From Opisthocomus hoazin (taxonomy: Eukaryota; Chordata; Aves; Opisthocomiformes; Opisthocomidae), in the NCBI RefSeq assembly GCF_030867145.1, contig NC_134443.1, positions 1,736,001-1,800,000 of the forward strand: a stretch of DNA of 64,000 nucleotides. The letters are read 5' to 3'. Positions 1 to 9,300 of the stretch are shown here, piece after piece. The notes under the pieces are model-generated. The model saw nothing but the letters and a program-made list of their open reading frames with translations, had not been told where the DNA came from and made no database searches. Made by a program: the position numbers and the translations under genes. Every line of letters begins with the position of its first letter. Within the stretch, counting starts at the first letter, position 1.

Positions 1-485
1 CTCAGAGGGAAGAAGTTCTTCCTTGGGTTCAGCTGGAGCTTCCTCTGCTCCAGTTTGTGCCCGTTGCCCCTTGTCCTGTCGCTGGGCACCACTGGAAAGA
101 GCCTGGCCCTGGCCTCCTGACCCCCACCCTGCAGATATTGAGAGGCATTTCTAAGGTCCCCTCGCAGCCTTCTCTTCTCCAGGCTGAACAAGCCCAGCTC
201 CCTCAGCCTCTCCTCATAGCAGAGATGCTCCAGTCCCCTCCTCATCCTCGCAGCCCTCCGCTGGACTCTCTCCAGTAGCTCCTCATCTTTCTTGAACTGG
301 GGAGCCCAGCACTGGACCCAGCACTGCAGATGGGGCCTTCCCAGGGCAGAGCAGAGGGGGAGGAGAACCTCCCTCGCCCTGCTGCCCACACTCCTCCTCA
401 TGCACCCTAGGATCCATTGCCCTTCTGGGCACCCAGGGCACGCTGCTGGCTCATGGTCACCCTGTCGTCCCCCAGCACTCCCAGT
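1..485 (-). repeat. CR1 LINE fragment, antisense
   Basis: The first ~485 bases match, in the same orientation and with few differences, the better preserved CR1 copy at 9670-10340. Shared segments include the 'tcagctggagcttcctctgc' block and the 'cactggacccagcactgcag' block. The fragment enters from the left edge, so its 3' tail lies outside the window. It lies in the intron upstream of the first recognised exon of the membrane-protein gene. The right border is approximate. Confidence 0.85.
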
Positions 486-694
486 CACTCTCCGCAGAGC
501 TGCTCCCAGCAGGTCCCCCCCAGCCTGTGCTGGTGCCTGGGGTCGTTTCCCTGCGCTGCGGTGCAGGCTGAGCCCCCGCTGCGGGGCCATGGTGGGGTCG
601 GCGCAGCCCCCAGCCCTGCAGCTCCGTTCCTGATCCTTGGGGGCTGTTCTGGTTTGGGGAGGTGTTGACTTGACTCAAGGACCCTTGTTCCCAG

Positions 695-2546
695 CTCTTG
701 ACCTCAAAGGAGAGGAGCCAGGACATCCAAGCACCACGCAGCGTGACGACGTCCTGGAGCCAACGGGTGACCCCACCACGAGCATCGTGGATGTGGAGGA
801 GCTGACGACGTGGCCAACGGCCACCCCAACCCCTCTGTGGTCCGGGGACCCCCCCACCACCCCTGTGCCGATACAAGCGGGTGCTGCAGGGAACAAAACC
901 CGTGAGTTCCATGGAGAAAGGCAGAGACGTGGCTCGGGAATGTGCCACCATCCTTGGACGGTCCTGTACCCCCCAGGGACCCCCCCAGTGCCTGCCACCA
1001 CCCCCCCCAGCCACCTCTGCAGGCAGCATGCCCACATCTCTTATCTCTTCCCACAGAAAACACATCGGCTGTTCCAGTTAGGTACTGGGCCCCGGTTATT
1101 TTTGTGGTGGTTGCTCTGGTCGTGCTCTTCTTCACCTACCGGCGTACCAGGGGGGAAGGTGAGCTCCCCGCCGCGGCACCGGCACCTCCCGCCCCGCTCA
1201 GCCGCGCTGGGGGGCAGGAAGGGGTGACAGCCACCTCGCAGCCCACATCCTCAGCGCGGCGAGAGGTGCCGCAGAAAGTCGGTTATTCCGGGGTGGCTCC
1301 GTGGGAGGGGGGTCTGGCTTCGTGCCGGGAGGGGGCCAGGAGCAGGCGGTCCCCAGAAACCCCTTTGGCCACGGCTCAGCTGCACGGGGAGGGCTCCCCA
1401 TTGCTCAGGTCTGGCTTTAAAAGTCCAGAAGTTGAACCCATAACTCCCTTTTCTGCTCAATTTTGCATCACTCGGTGCCAGCTCTGCCCTTCCCCCCCAC
1501 CCCCACCCCGAGGCTTCTCCTCTGCTTTAACACAACCCTCCAGCTCGGGGATTTTTCTCCTCCTGCGAAGCAAACCCCAAAGCTCGCCAGCTCATCCCCC
1601 ACCTTGCCAGGAGGGTCTTGCTGGGCTTTGCGCAAAGCCCATTTTCCGTCTGAACCCGAGGAAGAACTTCTTCCCTCTGAGGGTGACGGAGCCCTGGCCC
1701 AGGCTGCCCAGGGAGGCTGTGGAGTCTCCTTCTCTGGAGATATTCCAGCCCCGCCTGGACAAGGTCCTGTGCAGCCTGCTCTGGGTGACCCTGCTTCGGC
1801 AGGGGGGCTGGACTAGACGACCCACAGAGGTCCCTTCCAACCCCTACTATTCTGTGATTCTGTGATTTGGCCCCGCTCTTGTAACACCCGGGTGTCCCCC
1901 GGCCCGCAGGGACCCAGGACCAAGCCGCCTCCGCCAGCAGCTCTTCAGGTGAGACGCGGCCGGCGCGAGCCCGGCGAGGCCGCTCGCTCTCCCATGGCGG
2001 TGCCGGTCTCAGCGCCGCGAGTCACATCCCGGCTGGTTGCGTTGCAGATTTGGGAGCCCTGGACCATGTCCCCAGCCGTGACACCACCCCCATCATCCCC
2101 GCTCCCCAGGTGAGCCCTGCGTGGCTTTGGGCAAGCCCGTGCCTCAGTTTCCCCATCCACCGCAGCCGCGGGGTGCAGCGGAGGCGGGTGATGAGGATGC
2201 TCAGCGCAGCTCCTCATGCAGCCACAGCCTCTCTTGCAGGAGCAGAGGAAGGAGCTGGAGAAGCCCCCACCCCCAGAGCACACCGAGACCACCGAGACCA
2301 CCTTCTGCGAGCCGGACCCCCCCCCCGCCTCAGCTGCTGCCGCCCCAGGTATTTCACCCCAACACCCTGAGCCCCGGTGCTTGGGGTGGGGGGGGTGGGG
2401 GGGCTGCCAGCTGAGCCCCAGCCCACGTGGGTCCCTGGGAGGGTTTGTAGCCCCCCCCCTCAGCACCTCATTTTGCTTCTCCCCAGCCCGACACCCCCAC
2501 AGCCATCGGTGGTCCCCGCTGCTCCGGGGAGCCCGGTGCCGACTGA
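695..2546 (+). CDS. 3' end of a type I membrane protein with a Thr/Pro stalk (SLAM-family position, unidentified)
   Basis: Partial gene; its 5' exons lie left of the window. Exons that join in phase are 695-901 (a 69-codon stalk rich in Thr and Pro), 1057-1158 (one transmembrane helix, core VIFVVVALVVLFF, followed by TYRRTR), 1910-1948, 2048-2109 and 2240-2348. The last exon probably starts at 2503 and ends at the TGA at 2544-2546. An acceptor at 2487 is also possible but gives a different frame that runs past the poly(A) signal. The stalk exon is bounded by phase-1 introns, as in immunoglobulin-superfamily genes, and has two N-glycosylation sites (NKT, NTS) next to the membrane. The cytoplasmic tail of ~85 residues has no tyrosine after the juxtamembrane Tyr, so it has no ITSM or ITIM. 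Its place, convergent with VANGL2, is that of SLAMF6 in mammals. SLAM-family membership is inferred from position only; no ligand-binding domain is visible and I do not recognise the protein. Confidence 0.55.
1648..1866 (+). repeat. CR1 LINE 3' end, sense
   Basis: A 5'-truncated CR1 whose 3' terminus is two ATTCTGTG units near 1850-1866, the typical avian CR1 tail. The body matches the reverse complement of 9670-9900. It lies in the intron after the transmembrane exon and is inverted relative to the copy at 1-485. Confidence 0.85.
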
Positions 2547-2809
2547 GGGCTCCTGAGGGGAGCCCAGGGGCTTCCAGACCCCCCCCAGAGAGCACGAGGC
2601 CACCCGAGGCACAGCGTGGGGACCGAGCCAGGACGATGTGCCCGGCCGGGGCCCACGCAGCAGGGGGGGCCCACCTCGACCCTTCCTATGGGTGCTCGAG
2701 CGCGTGCCCCAATCCCGGTGGAAAGCGGGGACCTGCGTGGGACGTGGCCACGCGTGTGCCATGGGTGAGGACAGGGGCTCGAGGTGGCTATGGCGGGCAC
2801 AGCCGAGCC

Positions 2810-2815
2810 AATAAA
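2810..2815 (+). terminator. Poly(A) signal of the stalk/TM gene
   Basis: A canonical AATAAA lies about 265 bases after the proposed stop at 2544-2546. The sequence downstream changes to simple C- and G-rich runs, consistent with the end of the transcription unit. Confidence 0.6.
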
Positions 2816-2830
2816 GCAGGATTTCACCCC

Positions 2831-3829
2831 AGAACCCCCGGGCTTTCTCTCCTGGGGGGGCAGCCCCCCATGCCCAGCCCAGCCATCACTTTTTCCCCGC
2901 GTCGCGGAACGGAGCAGAGGCGGAGGGCAGCCGGCCCACGGCGAAGGAGTTTCTTGTGCTGCTCAGTTACTCACGGAGGGGAAAAGAAAACCACACAGGA
3001 CTGAAATAACAACCCCCCCCGTCCCCCCTTCCCCCCCCCCCCCAACCCCACCAGCTCAACTCATCACAGGGCAAAGATGGGGTGAGGGCTGGAAATAAGC
3101 ACATACACACCCCCCCCTCCCCCCCAGGGTACCATTCTGTGAGAGAAACAAGAATTTCCCCAGGGAAATGAGGAGCTGGGGGTGGGCCCTGACCCCCAGC
3201 ATGGCTGGGCAGGGGGGGGGTTAACATCCCCCCCCGGCTCCTTCATGCCTGCACTGCATGTCCCTGCTGCAGTCGCACAGCCCTGCCTCAGTTTCCCCTC
3301 GCTCTGCTCCCCCCACCCACACCAAACACCCTCCCGCGAGGTGCGCAGAGCCAAGCGCAGCGCGGGGGAGGGGGGGCATGGGGGGGGGCTCGGAGCTGAG
3401 ATGGGGGGGGGAGAAAAGGTGCAAAAGCCAAAGGAAACGCCGATGCTGGGTCTCGGTGAATCAGCGTTGCTGTTGCTGCGGCGGGGGTGGGGGGGGGGGG
3501 GGCCACCACAAGCTGGGGGGGTGCAGGTGGGTTCTGGGGGGCGGGGGGGGAGGGGGGGGGGGGTGCAGGTGCCAACACATCCGTCCCTTCGGCTGTCGCA
3601 GCGAGGTGACCGCAGGCAGCAGCCCAGGGACAGCAGCTCCGCAGCCCCCCCCCTGCCCCGGGAGCTGTGCATGGGGGGGGGGGGGGGGGGGGGGGGGGGT
3701 ACACGTGCTCCCCCAGCGCAGGGGTTGGGGTTTGCCCCCCCCCAGGCAGGGTTTGGGCACTGCTCCATCTCCACCCAGGTCAGGCAGAGCAGCTCCTGCT
3801 GCCCTCTGCTCACCCTGAGCCCTTCACCC
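2831..3829. repeat. Intergenic G/C homopolymer-rich sequence
   Basis: Long C-runs (about 3010-3130) give way to G-runs (about 3360-3720). The longest is an uninterrupted run of about 27 G at 3673-3699. No convincing exon is seen. It lies between the convergent 3' ends of the membrane-protein gene and VANGL2. Tracts like this form G-quadruplexes and are often mis-sequenced, so run lengths are uncertain. Confidence 0.6.
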
Positions 3830-4381
3830 TCATCAATCCCACATCCTTGGGCCCCCCCCAAACCTTGGCCCCCATAAATTCCAAACCCTTGGCCCCATCA
3901 GCTCCATGCCCTTTGTCCCACAGACCCCAAATCCTTGGCCCCACAAACTGCAAACCCCTTGGTCCTCCAGACCCCAAACCCTTGGACCCCTAAACCCTGA
4001 ATACTTGGCCCCCAGAAACCCCAAACCCTTGGTGCCCACAAACCCCAAGCCCTTGGCTCCTCCAACCCCAAACCCTTGGCCCCTCAAACCCCAAGTCCTT
4101 GGCCCCTATAAATTCCAAGCCCTTGGACCCTCAAACCCCAACTCCTTGGCCCCCATAAACTCCAGAGCCCTTGGTTCCTCCGACTCGACTCAAACCCTTG
4201 GCCCCTCAAACCACAAGCCCTTGGCCCCCATAAACTCCAAGCCCTTGGCTCCTCAAACCCACAAAACCTTGTCCCCATAAACCCAAACTCCTTGGCCCTA
4301 CAAAGCCCCAAACCTTTGGCCCCTCAAGCCCCAAGTTTTTTGACCCCTCAAACCCCAAGACCTTAGACCCCCTAAATCCCA
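3830..4381. repeat. CCTTGG minisatellite abutting the assembly gap
   Basis: About twenty imperfect copies of a ~19-28 base unit built on CCTTGGCCCC, alternating with 'aaaccccaa' or 'ataaattccaa' segments. The array runs straight into the run of N, so its true length is unknown. The long frames through it are by-products of the repeat. Confidence 0.85.
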
Positions 4382-4581
4382 NNNNNNNNNNNNNNNNNNN
4401 NNNNNNNNNNNNNNNNNNNNNNNNNNNNNNNNNNNNNNNNNNNNNNNNNNNNNNNNNNNNNNNNNNNNNNNNNNNNNNNNNNNNNNNNNNNNNNNNNNNN
4501 NNNNNNNNNNNNNNNNNNNNNNNNNNNNNNNNNNNNNNNNNNNNNNNNNNNNNNNNNNNNNNNNNNNNNNNNNNNNNNNNN
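4382..4581. other. Assembly gap (200 N)
   Basis: Exactly 200 N, a conventional placeholder size. It separates the minisatellite from AT-rich sequence that probably belongs to the VANGL2 3' UTR. The distal VANGL2 poly(A) site may lie inside it. Confidence 0.95.
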
Positions 4582-6329
4582 TAAGCTTTTTATATATTAA
4601 AAAACAATTTTACATTTTACAATTTTCTACACGCATGCACAAGGTCTCGGCTCTGCGGATAAAAAAAAAAAAACCAAAACCGAACGAAAAAGGGTTTCTT
4701 CTTCTTAAAACTCCAAGTGGAAAAGCCCCCCTCCCCGGCCGACCCAGCCGCTCGCGCTCACTGAAGGCTTTTTTTTTGTAGTAAACCACCCCAAAAGGGG
4801 CTCCCTGCCGCAGCAGCACTGAGAGCTGGGGGGACGGGGGGGGGGAGACCCGGGTCCTTCGGCCTCAGGAGGCTGGAAGACGAGGGGAGCCCAGGCAGGG
4901 CTTAGAAACTCCCCCAAAATGGAGATTTCCTGGAAATGGGGAAAGCCAGCAATGAGCAGCGCGGTGCCCAGCTGTGGACAGACCCCCCAGAAACCCTCCC
5001 AGCATCTTCATCTCGCTACTGGTGCTTACTGGGGAAGCCCCCAGCCCTGGTGGCCGGGGTTCCACGGCCCCACCGTTGCCCCCTCCCCTGAACTCAGACC
5101 CCTTTAGTGCTTAGGGCAGAAGAAACCGAAATCCCACCCCACCGCCCGCCTCCCCGGGAGGAACTCTTGGCAGCTCCCACGAGCGAACCAACCCCACCCT
5201 GCTCAGCCACAACCCCCCCACCCCCGGGACCCCCACGAGACCCCCGCACGGCGTGGCCGGACAACGGGATCTGGAGGAAGGGAAAAAAAATCCCATCAAA
5301 AATGAAAATAAATCCATGAGGTATTTGTGACCTTAACAAAAACCAAGGGAAGGCAAAAGCGTTTGCGTCCCGCTGGCGAGCCAGCCCTTGCTGGTGGGAC
5401 CACCACGGGTCCCCTGCCACCCCGGGACGTGAATTAAGGAGCTCAGTGAGCCGACAGCCCTCAGCACCCTCGCCAGGAACCCCTCGCTTCATTCACCTCG
5501 CTGGCTCCGGCGCCAGGATCGGACCCCGAGAACCCTTTCGAGCTGCTCTGCCCGCAGCGCGCGGCGTGGGGAAGCCCCGCAGGGATGCTGCTGGGACCCC
5601 GGGCTCGAGTCGCCTCCGGAGCAGGGAAACCACTTCACAAAAAAAACCCCTTCTGCTTGTCTTCAAAACCAGATTTTTCAGTCGCTTTCGTGAAGAGCCG
5701 AGCACGGAACCCCCAGCAGAGAGGCGAGGAGGACGTTCCCACAGCCAGCAGCATCGCCGCTCCGGTGTCTCGGATACCGGGGAGGTTTTCATAGCAGCCA
5801 CGGATCGCGGAGGTGTTTGCAAAATATTCCCCCCCCCCCCCCCCCCCTAAAAATCTCTAGGATTCCAAACCACCCCCAGCCAGCGGCTGGCAGAGCCAGG
5901 ACAGCTGCCAGGTGGAAAACGGGCAAGCGCCGAAGGTCCTTGGGACCTGATGGTGCTCGAAGACGCTGGTGAAGAACATGGAGAGTTAGCCCTTGAGTTA
6001 CGGCACCGAAACGCCGTCTCCTTCCTGGCCGTGCCGCTGTCCCCCGCCGGCTGCGCCTTCTGGGGGGATGCTACACGGACCTGGGTTTCGGGGAGGAGGA
6101 GGAGGAGGAGGAGGAAGGGGCTCAGCCCACCCCAGCGAAGGCCAAGCCGAGGCAGAGGGCGAGCGGTCACAGGTAGGTGATGGAGCCGGGCATGGGAGCT
6201 GCTTCCCGGCGCCCGCCGCAGTTCTGCCCTCGAGCCGTGGCCTCCCTGAGCCCCGGCGGAGACAGGGAGGATGAGACGGGGGGGTCCGGAGAGGGTCTCC
6301 CCCCCAACCCCTCTCCATCCCTCTTCAGC
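4582..6329 (-). other. VANGL2: VANGL2 3' untranslated region (probable)
   Basis: Sequence downstream of the VANGL2 stop at 6332-6330, on the minus strand. It has no plausible exon. On the minus strand I see no AATAAA before the gap, only AATATA/TATAAA-like hexamers near 4586-4600, so the end of the transcript is not fixed. A GGA/CCT tract lies near 6094-6118 and a C-run near 5830-5847. A 3' UTR of this length is usual for vertebrate VANGL2. Confidence 0.5.
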
Positions 6330-9300
6330 TCACACCGAGGTCTCCGACTGCAGCCTCATGACGAACTTGTGCGACTTGGGGTCCACGAACTCCTCCGAGA
6401 GCTTGAAGAACGGGATCTTCTTGGTGCTCACCACGAGGCTGAAGTCCTGGCGCTTCAGCACGAAGACCACCCCCATCTTTCAGGCCGTTGGTCACCGGCT
6501 CCTCGCTGACCAGCGTCCACTGCTTGGCCAGCCAGCGGTCCTTGTGGTACTGGATGGTGGGTCCGGCCGTCAGGTACCGCTCCAGGAACGCCTTGGAGGA
6601 GGGAAAGGACACGTGAACGTCGCCTTCCTACGGCTCAGCCGGGGTTTTTTTTGCAGCCTCAAGCTGCTCGGCAGGTCCTGCAGGAAAAACATCCCCGCGC
6701 GGCTGGTTCCCATCGCTGCGCCTTGCTCCCTGGGGGTTACAACCCGCTCTTCTGGCTCCATCCCCCAACCCCTTGTCCTCCTGCTCTCACACGGTGGGGG
6801 GAAAAAACACCCAGCCAAGTCCTCACCCTCTGGACCAAGTCCTTGGGCAAACCCGGAGACCCGTCCCACCTCGCCGCGCCCCCCCCGCGCACCTTGGGCG
6901 TCATGTCGTGGGTGATGCAGAACTCGAGGTGCTGCAGGATGCTCTCCATGGTGTGGTAGGGTTGCTGCTTGGTGGTGCGCAGGTATTTCTGCATGGCCCG
7001 GGCCATGGAGGCGAAGATGGCCTGAGCCGCCTCCCGTGGGTCCATGATCTCCCGGGGGTTCTTCTGGTCCTCCTCCTGCAGCCGCTTGATGTGGGTGAAG
7101 GCTTCTTCCACTGCCACCACCAGCCTGCCGGGAGGAAAGCCATGGGTGCTGCTGCACCGGGACAGAGAGACACACGGGCAGGAGACCCCCGGGGTTGGGG
7201 GGAGCCCCTCGCCGCCTGCCTGCCTACCTACGGGTGGCAGGAACCCAGCTTCCACCCCAAAAGAGTTTTGGGGGGAGATCTGGCTGTGCCACCCAACAGC
7301 CGGGCTCGGGACGCGCTGCCCCAAGAGCAAGGACACCCAGTCTTGGGGGGCTTCAGGTGACCCCAGGAGCCCCCTTTCCCTCCTGCCAGCACAGCCCAGG
7401 TCCTCACGGGGGGGTCCTGGCATGGGCACCCCACGGGGGGGGGGCACACGGCAACGGGGCACCCGGTCCCCGCCGCCAGCCCCGTACCTGGCGCGGCGTT
7501 TCCGCACCCTGCGCTCGTGCTCTGCCTCCTCGTAGTAGTACTCGTTGTGGCTGTTGTCGCGCCGCCGCGCCGCCGCCGCGATGACGGCGCGGGACTGGCC
7601 CGTGGAGTTGTTCGTGGTGTTCTCTGCGGGGGGGGAAAAAATGGGATTAGAGACGGGTTGGGGAAAAAATGAATTTAGAGACGGGTTGGGGGGCTGCCCA
7701 ATGCTCCCCTGCCCCACGGCACGCTGCGGCGATCCCGCTCCGCGCTCCGGAGCAGAGGAACCTCCGGGGAGGAAAACACCGGGACGGGGAAGGGCAGGAG
7801 GAGAGAGAACGGGAGGAGAAGCTGAGGGAAGGGGGAGCTCACCCTCGCCGAGGGAATAGACCTTGAACCCGGACATCTTCTTGGAGAGGACGGATTTCGG
7901 CAGGTTGAGGAGGGCGGGGTTGTAGACCGGGAAATCGTGGTAATAATTCTCCAGGATCCAGACGGCCGCTCGCTGGATGCTGCGGGGAGACACGGCCGGG
8001 ACAGCCCCTCAGCGGGGGGCACGGCGAGGAGGGCACCGCGCGCGGCAGCGCGGGGCGGGCAGCGGGGCTGCGGCCGCTGCTGCGGGGAGCGCGGGCAGCT
8101 CCTCCGGCCGGCTGCGGGGCCGCGGCGCGGGCGCACCCGCGCGTGGACACAGGCGTGCACGGGCACACGCGTGGCGGCACGCGCACGGGTGCACAAGCAC
8201 ATGTGGGCGTCCATGAGCATCGATGCACGTGCACACCCATACAGGCACGTGCACACACATACAGGCACGTGCACACACATACAGGCACAGACGAGCACGC
8301 ACACACGTGCGCGCGCACGCATCAACACACGTGTGCGAGCATCAACGCGTCGACTCCCAGCGTCACTGAGGCTGGAAAAGAGCTCTCCGACCACCAAGTC
8401 CAACGGTCAACCCAACGCCGCCACGCGTGCACACGCGCACGTGAGCGCACTGATGCACGCGCAGACGCGTCGATGCGTGTGCGCACGCATATGTCCATGC
8501 ATGTATGTGCATCCGTGCAGGTGCACACGCATCGATGTCCATGTATCAATGCACACATCTACGTGCACACGCATCTGTGCACACACATCAACACACACAG
8601 CCATGTGCACACGCATCTGTGCACACGCATCAACACACACAGCCACGTGCACACGCATCTGTGCACACGCATCGATGCCCACGCATCAGCGCACACGCAC
8701 ACATCTACGTGCACACGCATCCATGCCCACACATCAACACACAGCTACATGCACACGCATCCATGTACACGCATCCATGCCCACGCATCAGCGCACACAT
8801 CTACGTGCACACGTGTCCACGCAGGTGCACACGCACCCATGCCCACACATCAGCGCACACGCACACATCCACGCGCACACATCCACGCGCGCGCGCGTCG
8901 ATGCCCACGCGCCATGCGCCCCGCAGCACCCAGCGCCCCTCGCCCGCCCCCCCCAGCCCCGCACCTGAGGTGCCCCACGTTGTAGAAGCGGCTGGCGCCG
9001 TCGGCCGAGCGGACGGCCTTGAGGGTGAACTGGGGCTGGAGCTGCCGCAGCTCCAGGAGCACCACGGCCAGGTAGTGCACGAAGAGCAGCGCGTCCACCA
9101 GCGAGACCGCGTACTGCACCACGCCCTGGTAGCTGCGCTCCCGCGAGTCCAGGATCCGCACGCCGTAAAAAAGCCAGTAGGAAACGACGAGGAGGAAGAC
9201 GAGCACCATGAGCAACGCCCGGAAGACGAAGACGCGAGGGAAGAAGGCTTTGGGGCGACGGAAGAAGAGAGCCCAGCTGCCCAGCAGGAGGATGAGGAGT

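Noticed and set aside
2216-3004. Extended frame giving the stalk/TM gene an Arg/Pro-rich C-terminus
   Set aside because: It needs the acceptor at 2487 and runs past the AATAAA at 2810. The acceptor at 2503 gives an in-phase stop at 2544-2546 and a sensible 3' UTR.
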